From the NCBI GenBank assembly GCA_023135015.1, contig JAGLTZ010000303.1, positions 1 to 8,992 of the forward strand: a stretch of DNA of 8,992 nt. Direction: 5' to 3'. Below the pieces are notes generated by a model, which made no database searches, had not been told where the DNA came from, and saw nothing but the letters and a program-made list of their open reading frames with translations. This document shows, piece by piece, positions 1 to 7,603 of the stretch; position 1 is the stretch's first letter, and every line of letters begins with the position of its first letter. A program made the translations under genes and the position numbers. The stretch is from Candidatus Latescibacterota bacterium. GTDB taxonomy: Bacteria > Blakebacterota > Blakebacteria > Blakebacterales > Blakebacteraceae.

Positions 1-1967
1 GCATCATTGATGCCGTCGCCAACCATCGCTACCACGTATCCTTCACGCTGCAATCTGGCCACTTCCTCGCTTTTTCGATCGGGCATCACACCTGCCACAA
101 CCCGCTCTATTCCCACCTGCCGGCCTATCGCCCTGGCGGTCGATTCGTTATCACCAGTGAGCATCACAGGTTCCATACCCATACGCTTCAACTCTGCAAT
201 GGCCCTGGCCGAGTCCGGCTTCACCGGGTCAGCCACGGCTAAAACCCCCAGCGGCTCGCCGCTGCGGGCTACCGCGACGACGGTTTTGCCTTCTTCCTCG
301 AGATCCCGCAGTACCGGCAACAGGGGCTCCAGATCGACCCCTTCCATTTCCATGAAGGAGCGTGAACCGACCGCGATCCTCTCTCCATCCACAGTGGCAA
401 CCAATCCAAGTCCCGCCACAGCCTCAACATCCCCCGCATCGTCAAGGGAGAGTCCGCTTTCGGCAGCATGAGCAACAATTGCTCCGCCGATCGGATGCTC
501 GGAGTTGCGCTCGGCAGAGGCCGCCAGGCGAATCAGTTCGCTTCCGGTGATGCCGCCCTCAAGAGGTCGAACATCCGTAACAACCGGCCGTCCCAGGGTG
601 ATCGTGCCCGTCTTGTCCAGCAGGAGGACTTTTACTTCCTTCATCAGCTGGATCGCTTCGCCCTTGCGTATCAGAACCCCGTTTTGCGCCCCCATCCCGC
701 TGCCGACCATCAACGCCGTCGGTGTCGCAAGACCCAGGGCGCAGGGACATGCGATAACCAAGACCGCTATGGCGGCATAGAGCGCAAGGCTGGTCGTGCC
801 GAGAGAGGGATCCACCCAGGGAAGCAGCCGGTTCGCCCACTGTGCGACACTGCCCATCGCATCCGGAAGCAGCAGCCAGAGAGCCAGGGTACCCAGCGCA
901 AGCACGACGATCGTCGGGACGAAAACGGCCGTCACCCTGTCCGCGAAATTCTGTATCGGCACCTCGCTCGCCTGTGCCTGCTCTACCATCTTGATTACCT
1001 GAGCCAGGAAGGTATCCTCACCTACCCCCGTCGCACGGACCTTCAACACCCCGCTGCCGTTTATCGTGGCCCCGATTACGCTGTCGCCGGGCTTCTTCGC
1101 CACGGGAATCGACTCCCCCGTCGCCAGTGATTCATCCACGGCAGAAGTTCCCTCGACCACCTCACCGTCTGTCGGGATCTTTTCTCCGGGCCGGACGACC
1201 ATAATGTCTCCGACCTTGACCTCATCAACTCCGATCTCCTTTTCCTGCGAGCCGATAATCAGCCGGGCGGTCCTGGCTTCAAGGGTCAGGAGCTTCTTGA
1301 TCGCCTGAGACGCCCTGCCCTTCGACCTGGTCTCCACATACCGGCCCGTGAGGTGGAACGCCATGATCATCGCCCCCACCCCGGCATAGTTCAGAATCGT
1401 AGGGATGGAAAGCCAGTGTCCAAGGAGGGCCATCACCCCGGTCAGAAGCGATGCTCCCGATCCCATTGTGATCAGGACGTCCATATTGGGTGAGAGATTT
1501 AGTGCTGACTTCCAGGCGCTGCGGTATGTAGGCCAGCCCGCCCAGAAGAGCACCGGAACCGCCAGCAGAACCATCCCCAGGTCGTAAACGGCACGTGTGG
1601 GCCAGCTGATCCCGAAGAACATCTCCGGGATCATCAGGAGGATGATCGGGATGCTGAGCCCCCACGCCCAGCGCATGCGGCTGGAGGCTTCGTCCATCTT
1701 ACGCTGATCCGCAGCCATCATTTCCTCACGACGCTGCTCGGCGCCCGGAGAAGACGGTTTCAGCACATAACCTGCCCGGTCCACCGTTTCGATTAGTGAA
1801 TCCACATCCAAATTCTCGATCTCGGCTTCGATATACGCCTGGTCCGTAGCCAGATTCACTTTGACATCACGTACACCGGGGACGCTTCTGATAGCCTTCT
1901 CCACGTTGGCGACACAGCCGGCGCAGTGCATCCCTTCTATATCACATACAATTGGATCCTCGGTCAT
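1..1967 (-). CDS. copA: Copper-type P1B ATPase (CopA), C-terminus beyond window
   Basis: This is an integral membrane pump that uses ATP to move monovalent copper (or silver) out of the cytoplasm. The ATG at 1967-1965 opens 655 complete codons without a stop. In order I see one N-terminal heavy-metal-associated domain with the metal motif GMHCAGC (Cys15, Cys18), membrane segments from about residue 85 onward including a NMDVLITMG helix, the actuator motif TGES (283-286), the intramembrane metal site CPC (407-409), the phosphorylated Asp in DKTGT (Asp451), the P1B-specific His-Pro pair SEHP (His491), TGDN, and GDGIND (650-655) where the window ends. Only the last two helices and C-tail are missing. 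Those helices hold the residues that separate Cu+ pumps from other P1B classes, so copper rather than silver or another metal is inferred from CPC plus MHCAGC. AAGGA lies about 9 bases before the ATG. The gene is divergent from the macro-domain gene and has a palindrome over its promoter. Confidence 0.95.
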   Translation of the reverse strand, partial: MTEDPIVCDIEGMHCAGCVANVEKAIRSVPGVRDVKVNLATDQAYIEAEIENLDVDSLIETVDRAGYVLKPSSPGAEQRREEMMAADQRKMDEASSRMRWAWGLSIPIILLMIPEMFFGISWPTRAVYDLGMVLLAVPVLFWAGWPTYRSAWKSALNLSPNMDVLITMGSGASLLTGVMALLGHWLSIPTILNYAGVGAMIMAFHLTGRYVETRSKGRASQAIKKLLTLEARTARLIIGSQEKEIGVDEVKVGDIMVVRPGEKIPTDGEVVEGTSAVDESLATGESIPVAKKPGDSVIGATINGSGVLKVRATGVGEDTFLAQVIKMVEQAQASEVPIQNFADRVTAVFVPTIVVLALGTLALWLLLPDAMGSVAQWANRLLPWVDPSLGTTSLALYAAIAVLVIACPCALGLATPTALMVGSGMGAQNGVLIRKGEAIQLMKEVKVLLLDKTGTITLGRPVVTDVRPLEGGITGSELIRLAASAERNSEHPIGGAIVAHAAESGLSLDDAGDVEAVAGLGLVATVDGERIAVGSRSFMEMEGVDLEPLLPVLRDLEEEGKTVVAVARSGEPLGVLAVADPVKPDSARAIAELKRMGMEPVMLTGDNESTARAIGRQVGIERVVAGVMPDRKSEEVARLQREGYVVAMVGDGIND

Positions 1968-1990
1968 GGCGGCATCCTTGAGATGGAGTT

Positions 1991-2027
1991 ATTATACTAT
2001 ACTACAGTATAGTATATTTAAGTTCAA
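1991..2027 (-). promoter_or_regulatory. Probable copA promoter
   Basis: Read on the minus strand, TTGAAC (2022-2027) is a good -35 hexamer. A 17-base spacer leads to TAGTAT (1999-2004), a 4/6 match to the -10 consensus. A perfect TATAAT (1991-1996) lies 8 bases further on and could be the real -10 with a weaker -35. Either choice puts the transcription start roughly 15-25 bases before the copA ATG. Both alternatives overlap the 24-bp inverted repeat at 1993-2016, so a repressor or activator bound there would act directly on polymerase. The exact hexamers are uncertain because the whole stretch is rich in TATA-like words. Confidence 0.5.
1993..2016. promoter_or_regulatory. Perfect 24-bp inverted repeat, candidate copA operator
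   Basis: The left arm TATACTATACT (1993-2003) and right arm AGTATAGTATA (2006-2016) are exact reverse complements separated by AC. Each arm itself contains two copies of the 5-mer TATAC (GTATA on the right), so there are four half-site-like units. It sits over the likely copA -10 region and about 26 bases before the start codon, the usual place for a metal-responsive regulator site. It does not match the CopY/BlaI-type box (TACA, two bases, TGTA), the GC-rich CsoR site, or the CueR/MerR spacer palindrome as I know them, so I do not name the regulator. No regulator gene is visible in the window. Confidence 0.6.
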
Positions 2028-2077
2028 GGTGAAACAGAATTGTGGGCAGTACCTGCAGAATCTTGTGACCATTCACG

Positions 2078-2094
2078 CAGATGTCTGACATCTG
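2078..2094. repeat. Perfect 17-bp inverted repeat in the divergent intergenic region
   Basis: CAGATGTC (2078-2085) and GACATCTG (2087-2094) are exact reverse complements around a single T. The repeat is unrelated in sequence to the one at 1993-2016. It lies 145 bases before the macro-domain start and about 110 before the copA start, in otherwise unremarkable intergenic sequence. The near-zero spacer suits a dimeric DNA-binding protein. As RNA it could form a 7-bp stem with a 3-base loop, and a T6 run starts 11 bases downstream on the plus strand, too far for a typical intrinsic terminator. The function is unknown. Confidence 0.45.
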
Positions 2095-2238
2095 ATCACT
2101 TGCCTTTTTTACATTTCAGGCACCATCTTCGGCTGGTCGACAACCCTTTTAATGGTAGCTTTCTTTTAACGAACGGAAACATTCTTTGAGCGAGCCCCGC
2201 CAGTGATACTGACGACAGGCTGGAAGGAGCATCGATAA

Positions 2239-2796
2239 ATGGAAGTTCAGTTTGAAGGGATCCTGGTAGAGTGTATTCAGGGTGATATCTCAAGCCAGGA
2301 GGGTTTCGACATCGTGGTTAACGCGGCCAACGCCCAGCTGATGCCCGGCGGCGGTGTAGCAGGCGCCATACATCGTACGGCTGGCCCGGGACTGGCCTTG
2401 GAGTGCAGGGCGCTTGCACCTATCAGGCCTGGTGAAGCTGTAATCACCAGTGGACACGACCTGCCCAACCGCCACCTCATCCACTGCCTGGGCCCGGTCT
2501 ACGGGATAGACGAACCGTCCGGGGAACTGCTCGCAAGCTGCTACCGCAATGCTCTTCGACTGGCGGAAGAGAATGAGCTGAACTCCATAGCTTTCCCCGC
2601 TATTTCCACCGGGGTCTTCGGATACCCGATACAGGATGCCGCCAGAGTCGCTTTTAAGACCATCAGTGATGAAGCCGCATCACTGAGACACCTGAAGAGA
2701 ATCAGGTTCGTCCTGTACAGCGAATCAGACCTCGAAGAGCATACGAAAGCAATGAACGAAGTTGCACGACTTTGGGATCGATTTCGTGTATCGTAA
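2239..2796 (+). CDS. Macro-domain protein, probable ADP-ribose-binding hydrolase
   Basis: This is a single-domain soluble protein of 185 residues, the normal size for a stand-alone bacterial macro domain. Family members bind ADP-ribose and many remove it from proteins or hydrolyse O-acetyl-ADP-ribose or ADP-ribose-1''-phosphate. The fold motifs are all visible: GDI (15-17) with the adenine-contacting Asp16, VNAAN (27-31), the glycine-rich GGGVAGAIHRTAGP (37-50), CLGPVYG (83-89) and the phosphate-loop segment FPAISTGVFGYP (119-130). Asn28 and Asn31 and the GGGV loop are the residues usually needed for ligand binding and catalysis. The start is supported by AAGGAG (2224-2229) with a 9-base spacer. 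It is divergent from copA and 89 bp upstream of tkt. The exact substrate cannot be read from the sequence, and no ADP-ribosyltransferase partner is present. Confidence 0.9.
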   Translation: MEVQFEGILVECIQGDISSQEGFDIVVNAANAQLMPGGGVAGAIHRTAGPGLALECRALAPIRPGEAVITSGHDLPNRHLIHCLGPVYGIDEPSGELLASCYRNALRLAEENELNSIAFPAISTGVFGYPIQDAARVAFKTISDEAASLRHLKRIRFVLYSESDLEEHTKAMNEVARLWDRFRVS

Positions 2797-2798
2797 AT

Positions 2799-2823
2799 AT
2801 GCAACGGCAATAGTGCATTTTTT
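2799..2823 (+). terminator. Weak candidate terminator after the macro-domain gene
   Basis: Just past the macro-gene stop codon, ATGCA (2799-2803) can pair with TGCAT (2814-2818), followed by a run of six T (2818-2823). Beyond a T-T mismatch a few A-T pairs could lengthen the stem. The stem is short and AT-leaning with a 10-base loop, so it would be inefficient at best. If real, it would partly separate the macro gene from tkt. Confidence 0.25.
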
Positions 2824-2885
2824 CATACGCCTGAGTTCCAAATATTGAGGGAAGAGTAGAAGGTACTTAAGGAGCATATAGCTTT

Positions 2886-4880
2886 ATGGGAACTATAGAT
2901 TCTGAATTAGCCAGATTAAGTATAAACACAATCCGAATGCTGGCGGCCGACGCCGTCGAGGAGGCCAATTCGGGACATCCGGGTGCGCCAATGGGAGTAG
3001 CACCCATGGCATACCTGCTCTGGACCCGCTTTCTCAATCACAACCCGCAAGACCCCACCTGGCCCAACCGCGACCGCTTCGTTCTTTCTATGGGACATGC
3101 CAGTATGCTCCTCTACAGCATGCTTTTCCTCACAGGCTACGACATCACGCTCGACGACATAAGGAGCTTCCGCCAGTGGGGAAGCTGCACACCCGGACAT
3201 CCCGAGTACGGTGAGACACCCGGTGTTGAAGCTACAACCGGCCCCCTGGGCCAGGGCGTGGGCATGGGTGTGGGCATGGCATTGGCCGAACGCATCCTGG
3301 CCAACCGCCACAACACCAGAGAATTCCCGATTTTCGACCACTATACATACGCCTTCTGCTCAGACGGCGACCTGATGGAGGGAGTGGCCTCTGAAGCCGC
3401 ATCCCTGGCCGGACACTTGAGGCTCGGCAAGCTCATATACTTCTACGACGACAACGGAATCACCATCGACGGCCCCACCGACCTGAGCTTTTCGGAGAAC
3501 GTCCGAAAGCGTTTCCAGGCCTACGGCTGGCACGTTCAGGAATCACTGGACGGAAACGACCTGGAAGCCCTTTCCGGGGCGATTGTCAAAGCTCAGAGGG
3601 ATAAGCGCCCCTCGCTGATCGTCTGCCGTACCAATATTGCTGAGGGGAGTCCCAACAAGGTGAACACCCCTGGTACTCACGGAGCACCCTTGGGGGCCGA
3701 GGAACTCCGTCTGACCAAAGCCAACCTGGGCTGGCCCGAAGAAGAATCGTTCTTTGTCCCCGAAGATGTCCGACAGCACCTCTCGGCCTTAGAGGCCGGC
3801 CAAAAAGCGCAGGAGAAATGGGAGGCACTCCTGGAAGGATACTGTAAAAAATTTCCGGAGAAGGGTGCGCAGTTGATACGGGAACTGGCTGGGACACTTC
3901 CCGAAGGCTGGGCAGACAGGCTGCCGGTCTTTGAAACAGGCACCAGTGCTATAGCCACACGGAGTGCTTCGGGGGAGATCATCAACACCGTTGCTCCGTT
4001 GATCGAGAACCTGGTCGGAGGTTCAGCCGACCTGACCCCTTCCAATAACACTCTGATCGAGGGCGGCTCTAATCAATCGTTCGAATCCCCTGAGGGCCGC
4101 TACCTTCACTTCGGTGTTCGCGAGCACGCAATGGGCGCAATATGCAACGGCCTCGCCCTTCACGGCGGGCTGCGCCCTTACGGAGCTACCTTTCTTGTAT
4201 TCAGTGATTATATGAGGCCGAGCATCCGCCTTGCCGCAATGATGGGTCTGCCGGTCATCTACATCTTCACACACGATTCAATCGGACTGGGCGAAGATGG
4301 TCCTACTCACCAGCCTGTCGAACAGACGATGAGTCTGCGGCTGATACCCAACATGCATGTCATCCGCCCGGCCGATGCAAACGAAACCACCCAGGCGTGG
4401 CGGCTTGCGCTGGAACGCATCGACGGTCCCACAGCCCTTCTCCTCTCACGCCAGAAACTTCCGGTTCTCGATCCCGACCGGACCACCGGCGCTCTTCAGG
4501 GCGGGTATATCCTGAGCAGGACTTCCGGCAACCCGCAGGTTGTTCTCATTGCCACCGGCTCAGAAGTGCACCTGGCTCTTGAAGCCAAGGCGCTGCTGGA
4601 GGAGGAAAAGATCGGCACACAGGTGACCAGCCTTCCATGCTGGGAGGTATTCCAGAAGCAGAACCCGGAGTACCGCGAGGAAGTACTTCCTTCCGGCAGC
4701 ATGAAGTTTGCTCTGGAGGCGGGTGTCACCCTGGGGTGGGAGCGGTGGACGGGCACCCCGGCGCACGTGCACGGGCTCGATCGCTTCGGCGCTTCCGCTC
4801 CCTACGAGACCATCTTTGAAGAACTGGGATTTACGGCTGAAGCCGTAGTAGACAGGGTGAAGATACTGCTGGAGGAGTGA
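2886..4880 (+). CDS. tkt: Transketolase
   Basis: This is a thiamine-diphosphate enzyme that moves two-carbon ketol units between sugar phosphates in the non-oxidative pentose phosphate pathway (xylulose-5-P with ribose-5-P or erythrose-4-P). At 664 residues it is full length. Motifs in order: SGHPGAPMG (29-37, His31), [13 protein letters not shown] (61-73), TPGHPE (102-107), TTGPLGQG (117-124), the ThDP/Mg motif SDGDLMEG (159-166) closing with DDN (188-190), [10 protein letters not shown] (408-417) with the cofactor-activating Glu413, and [15 protein letters not shown] (463-477). These align at a +2 offset with the E. coli residues (Glu411, His461, His473). The usual GDG has Ser in place of the first Gly, which I believe is a known subfamily variant. 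AAGGAG (2869-2874) lies 11 bases before the ATG. rpiB follows after 4 bp, so the two are co-transcribed. The protein acts in the cytoplasm as a dimer. Confidence 0.97.
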   Translation: MGTIDSELARLSINTIRMLAADAVEEANSGHPGAPMGVAPMAYLLWTRFLNHNPQDPTWPNRDRFVLSMGHASMLLYSMLFLTGYDITLDDIRSFRQWGSCTPGHPEYGETPGVEATTGPLGQGVGMGVGMALAERILANRHNTREFPIFDHYTYAFCSDGDLMEGVASEAASLAGHLRLGKLIYFYDDNGITIDGPTDLSFSENVRKRFQAYGWHVQESLDGNDLEALSGAIVKAQRDKRPSLIVCRTNIAEGSPNKVNTPGTHGAPLGAEELRLTKANLGWPEEESFFVPEDVRQHLSALEAGQKAQEKWEALLEGYCKKFPEKGAQLIRELAGTLPEGWADRLPVFETGTSAIATRSASGEIINTVAPLIENLVGGSADLTPSNNTLIEGGSNQSFESPEGRYLHFGVREHAMGAICNGLALHGGLRPYGATFLVFSDYMRPSIRLAAMMGLPVIYIFTHDSIGLGEDGPTHQPVEQTMSLRLIPNMHVIRPADANETTQAWRLALERIDGPTALLLSRQKLPVLDPDRTTGALQGGYILSRTSGNPQVVLIATGSEVHLALEAKALLEEEKIGTQVTSLPCWEVFQKQNPEYREEVLPSGSMKFALEAGVTLGWERWTGTPAHVHGLDRFGASAPYETIFEELGFTAEAVVDRVKILLEE

Positions 4881-4884
4881 TCTT

Positions 4885-5331
4885 ATGCGCGTAGCTCTTG
4901 CCTGCGACCATGCAGGCTTTCCGCTGAAAGCATCTGTGGCCAAAGTCATTACCGATATGGGGCACGAAGTAATCAACCTGGGTACAGACACTCCCGATGT
5001 GCCCACAGATTACCCCGATGTCGCCCAGGCACTGGGCAGGGTGATACAGCTCGAAGAGGCTGATCGAGGAGTATTGATCTGCGGAAGCGGGGTTGGGACC
5101 AGTATTGCAGCCAACAAGTTGAAAGGAGTGCGCGCTGCCGTCTGTCACGACGTCTACTCCGCTACCCAGGGTGTCGAGCACGACTATATGAATGTGATCT
5201 GCTTTGGAGGCCGTGTGATCGGGTCGGCACTGGCGGCCGAACTTGTGAAGGCCTTCCTGAACGCCAATTTCAGCGAAGAGGAGAGGCACGTCCGCCGCCT
5301 CAACAAGGTCAAGGAACTAGAGCAGAAATAG
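4885..5331 (+). CDS. rpiB: Ribose-5-phosphate isomerase B
   Basis: This cytoplasmic enzyme interconverts ribose-5-phosphate and ribulose-5-phosphate and belongs to the RpiB/LacAB family. At 148 residues it has the usual length. It starts with CDHAGFPLK (7-15), carries DYPD (42-45), and has the catalytic ICGSGVG loop (65-71) with Cys66 at the same number as the E. coli catalytic Cys, then SIAANKLKGVRAA (73-85), HD.YSA, and EHDYMNV with His99, again matching E. coli. The LacA/LacB isomerase subunits share the fold, but the tkt neighbour argues for a pentose phosphate role. RpiB can also act on allose-6-phosphate in some bacteria. GGAGG (4871-4875) lies within the last codons of tkt and the gap between the genes is 4 bp, so translation is likely coupled. 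Confidence 0.96.
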   Translation: MRVALACDHAGFPLKASVAKVITDMGHEVINLGTDTPDVPTDYPDVAQALGRVIQLEEADRGVLICGSGVGTSIAANKLKGVRAAVCHDVYSATQGVEHDYMNVICFGGRVIGSALAAELVKAFLNANFSEEERHVRRLNKVKELEQK

Positions 5332-5345
5332 ATCTGAAGGCATTT

Positions 5346-5822
5346 CTATTCCGATAGTACCAGTCTGACTAACCGGGCCGCCTCCGTTTCGATCCCGGGC
5401 ACCTTACTTTCCCTCGGCCCTGCGACATTCAGAACTTCGACTGATTCGGCCCTCAGCCACTGCCTGACCTTTTCCACCCATTCTTCCTCTGCCCGGGATG
5501 AACCTTCCGTCTCGTCCAGATCCACCACCAGATACGGTTTTCCCAACTTCCGGGCAGCCTCGATCGTATAGGCCGTACCGCCAGTTGCCGGCAGATTTGT
5601 GATTACAAGCGTGCCGTCGGAATCGCGCACGTTCCACTCGGTGCGCTCCTCATACTCTGAAGAATGTGTTTCACGTAGGGAATAACGATCGGGGATCACA
5701 CCATCTTCTGCTAACCTGCCTCTCGGGCACCATCCCCCACACGGTATATTAAGTTCGAATGCCGTCTCAAGGGCAGCCCTGTCCACCCCTGTTTGTCCTC
5801 CCGATAATATTCTTTTAATCAT
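5346..5822 (-). CDS. cpYpsA / 'MoCo carrier' family SLOG-fold protein
   Basis: This is a soluble 158-residue protein of the family annotated in Pfam as putative molybdenum carrier (PF12694), later regarded as a circularly permuted YpsA in the SLOG superfamily of nucleotide-ligand-binding Rossmann proteins. The hallmarks are visible: ILSGGQTGVDRAAL (5-18), GGWCPRGRLAEDG (29-41), RTEWNVRDSDGTL (60-72) and a second glycine loop TGGTAYTIEAARKLGKP (from residue 80). The true function is not established. Cofactor carriage and binding or processing of a nucleotide such as an ADP-ribose/NAD derivative have both been proposed. The ATG at 5822 is the only usable start: an in-frame TGA at 5841-5843 closes the frame upstream and there is no ATG, GTG or TTG between. 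It overlaps the nitroreductase by 8 bp, and its GGAGG (5824-5828) sits only one base before the ATG. The 3' end is 14 bp from rpiB, convergent. Confidence 0.88.
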   Translation of the reverse strand: MIKRILSGGQTGVDRAALETAFELNIPCGGWCPRGRLAEDGVIPDRYSLRETHSSEYEERTEWNVRDSDGTLVITNLPATGGTAYTIEAARKLGKPYLVVDLDETEGSSRAEEEWVEKVRQWLRAESVEVLNVAGPRESKVPGIETEAARLVRLVLSE

Positions 5823-6333
5823 TCCTCCAACTCTCGTACATCACGATTTCTTCGAGGGACTTCCGCTCTCTTGGCCTGCCAGGTCCCGCCGGGTAGCCGA
5901 GTGTCAGGAGCTCCACTATGCGTATCTCCTCCGGTATTGCCAGGATCTCCTTAACCTGATCTTCGTAGAAGGAGCCGATCCAGCAGGTACCCAACCCGAG
6001 CTCGACTGCAGCAAGGGTCATATGATCGATCGCGATCGCCACGTCAATAGGGTAGGCAACCTGACCACACCGCATGACCCGGCCATCTGTTTGGGCACAG
6101 CAGGCGACCACAACCGGGGCCTCTGCCACGAAGAGCTGATGATTCGACGCGACCATCAGTTTCTCGCGCGTGGCCTGATCCCGCACCACTACGAAACGCC
6201 ATTCCTGCATGTTGCTGGCTGAAGGAGCGAGCCTGGCCGCCTCTAGCACAGCCAGCAGTTTCTCATCTTCTACCGGCTTGTCCTCATACGCGCGTATGCT
6301 CTTTCTGCGTTCGATCGCTTCGATGACGTTCAT
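5815..6333 (-). CDS. Nitroreductase-family FMN oxidoreductase
   Basis: This is a 172-residue cytoplasmic flavoprotein of the nitroreductase superfamily, which uses NAD(P)H and FMN and works as a domain-swapped homodimer. N-terminal ERRKSIRAY (8-16) gives the FMN-phosphate arginines, SASNMQEWRF (38-47) the second FMN segment, and GLGTCWIGSF (113-122) with the later LGYPAG (145-150) the glycine loops near the isoalloxazine ring. It is short, like the minimal members common in anaerobes and archaea, so the natural substrate (quinone, nitro compound, flavin or another acceptor) cannot be assigned. It is not long enough to be BluB. The start at 6333 has a GGGGG tract 7 bases upstream and AGGAG 15 bases upstream. 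It follows ispG by 45 bp with no terminator in between and overlaps the cpYpsA start, so it is in the middle of the acnA-ispG operon. Confidence 0.92.
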   Translation of the reverse strand: MNVIEAIERRKSIRAYEDKPVEDEKLLAVLEAARLAPSASNMQEWRFVVVRDQATREKLMVASNHQLFVAEAPVVVACCAQTDGRVMRCGQVAYPIDVAIAIDHMTLAAVELGLGTCWIGSFYEDQVKEILAIPEEIRIVELLTLGYPAGPGRPRERKSLEEIVMYESWRND

Positions 6334-6378
6334 ATGTAATCCCCCGCTCTCCTGTCGCTCACTACAAAGATGTGAATA

Positions 6379-7596
6379 TCAGCGGTACTTCCTTTCTACA
6401 TACTCTTCCAGAATCAGGATGAAATCTTCTACTATCCGGTCTCCCTCAAGGGTCGTGAACAGTCCGCCATTGATAAATACTGGTGCACGGGGATCCTCTG
6501 CCGTACCAGGTAGACTGATACCGATATCAGCGTGTCTGCTCTCGCCCGGGCCGTTGACCACACAGCCCATCACCGCTACCTCCATCTCCTCTACTCCAGG
6601 GTATCGATCGCCCCACTCAGGCATCCGCTCCCGCAGGTAGCTCTCCACTCTCGCAGCCATATTCTGGAAGAACGTGCTGGTGGTCCGGCCGCAGCCCGGG
6701 CACGCAGTAACCTGCGGGGTAAACAGCCTCAACCCCATGCTCTGCAGGATCTGCCGGGCAACAAGAACCTCCCGTGTACGATCTCCGTCAGGTTCCGGGG
6801 TCAGGCTTACCCGGATTGTGTCACCAATTCCCTCCTGAAGAAGCACAGCCATGCCGGCTGTGGACCCGATGATCCCTCTCTCCCCCATGCCGGCCTCTGT
6901 GAGACCGAGATGGATGGGGTAGTCGCACCGTGAAGCCAGCTCACGGTTGACGGCTATCAGCTCCTGTACGTTCGATACCTTGCACGAAACCACGATCCGG
7001 TCGTGTTCAAGCCCGACCTCCTCGGCCAGTTGGGCCGAGCGGAGCACACTCCGCATGAGCGCCTCACGGATGACGGCCGACGACGAGGCAGGCTCCTCTG
7101 CTCCGGCGTTCTCCTCCATCAGACGGGACAGAAGTACTTGGTCGACCGACCCCCAGTTAGCCCCGATGCGTACCGGTTTCCCGTATTCGACAGCCTTACG
7201 GATAATGGCGGTATAGTTTTCGTCCCGGTGGTCACCTGTCCCCACATTGCCGGGGTTGATCCTGTACTTGGCCAGCGCTTCGGCGCACCCGGGGTACTCT
7301 TCCAGCAGGAGGTGTCCGTTATAGTGGAAATCACCGATAACGGGAGTGTTAAAACCCCTGTCGCGCAGCCGGCCGACGATCTCAGGTACTGCTGATGCGG
7401 CTTCCCTGGTGTTCACGGTAATACGCACCAGTTCGCTGCCCGCACTGGCCAGTTCGGTCACTTGAGCCGCGGTGGCATCAACATCGGCGGTTGCAGTGTT
7501 CGTCATCGATTGGACAACGATAGGGGCATCGCTGCCGACTATTACCCCTCTTACATCAACGGGGACACTGCTTCTGCGCTGGTATCCGGAGATCAC
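6379..7596 (-). CDS. ispG: 4-hydroxy-3-methylbut-2-enyl diphosphate synthase (IspG/GcpE)
   Basis: This is the penultimate enzyme of the MEP isoprenoid pathway. It reductively converts methylerythritol cyclodiphosphate to HMBPP using a [4Fe-4S] cluster. At 405 residues it is the long bacterial form. A TIM-barrel domain starts at IVVQSMTNT (26-34) and includes DFHYNGH and YRINPGNVG; the C-terminal Fe-S domain supplies Cys299 and Cys302 (CPGC), Cys345 and Glu352 (GCVVNGPGE), the four cluster ligands. The Cys345-Glu352 spacing equals that in E. coli (305-312), while the Cys302-Cys345 loop is 11 residues longer. The start codon is GTG at 7596; an in-frame TAA at 7615-7617 rules out a longer protein. 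It begins 7 bp after acnA. The CPGCGRTT form resembles alphaproteobacterial IspG as I recall it. Electron donor genes (flavodoxin/ferredoxin) are not in view. Confidence 0.97.
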   Translation of the reverse strand: MISGYQRRSSVPVDVRGVIVGSDAPIVVQSMTNTATADVDATAAQVTELASAGSELVRITVNTREAASAVPEIVGRLRDRGFNTPVIGDFHYNGHLLLEEYPGCAEALAKYRINPGNVGTGDHRDENYTAIIRKAVEYGKPVRIGANWGSVDQVLLSRLMEENAGAEEPASSSAVIREALMRSVLRSAQLAEEVGLEHDRIVVSCKVSNVQELIAVNRELASRCDYPIHLGLTEAGMGERGIIGSTAGMAVLLQEGIGDTIRVSLTPEPDGDRTREVLVARQILQSMGLRLFTPQVTACPGCGRTTSTFFQNMAARVESYLRERMPEWGDRYPGVEEMEVAVMGCVVNGPGESRHADIGISLPGTAEDPRAPVFINGGLFTTLEGDRIVEDFILILEEYVERKYR

Positions 7597-7603
7597 CTGC
7601 CGA

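Noticed and set aside
468..1130. Long plus-strand open frame (220 codons) opposite copA
   Set aside because: It is antisense to the conserved CPC, DKTGT and HP motifs of copA, has a low-complexity Arg/Gln-rich composition and no recognisable domain. It is a GC-driven shadow.
2101..2121. Hairpin TGCCT/AGGCA with a T6 run, as a terminator
   Set aside because: The T run is in the loop rather than after the stem, and no gene on either strand ends here.
2146..2169. Direct repeat of CTTTTAA at 2146-2152 and 2163-2169
   Set aside because: Two copies of a 7-mer in AT-rich intergenic sequence are easily expected by chance.
2095..2238. Promoter for the macro-domain gene
   Set aside because: I looked for sigma70-type hexamers with a 16-18 base spacer and found only poor matches; the gene needs a promoter, but I cannot place it.
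1968..2238. Riboswitch, small RNA or tRNA in the largest intergenic gap
   Set aside because: Apart from the two palindromes there is no multi-stem layout or cloverleaf that I can recognise.
2824..2885. Separate promoter for tkt
   Set aside because: There are AT-rich words such as AAATATT but no acceptable -35/-10 pair, so co-transcription with the macro gene remains possible.
2916..3341. Minus-strand open frame (141 codons) inside tkt
   Set aside because: It lies entirely opposite conserved transketolase sequence, has no ribosome binding site that I can see and no recognisable motif.
5324..5347. AGAAAT/ATTTCT inverted repeat between rpiB and cpYpsA, as a bidirectional terminator
   Set aside because: The stem is 6 bp, AT-rich, with a 12-base loop and no T run. 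It is too weak.
6209..6640. Plus-strand open frame spanning the nitroreductase/ispG junction
   Set aside because: It is antisense to the start of the nitroreductase and the end of ispG, both with clear family motifs, and its product is low-complexity.
7003..7395. Plus-strand open frame (130 codons) opposite ispG
   Set aside because: It mirrors conserved IspG codons and shows no domain of its own.
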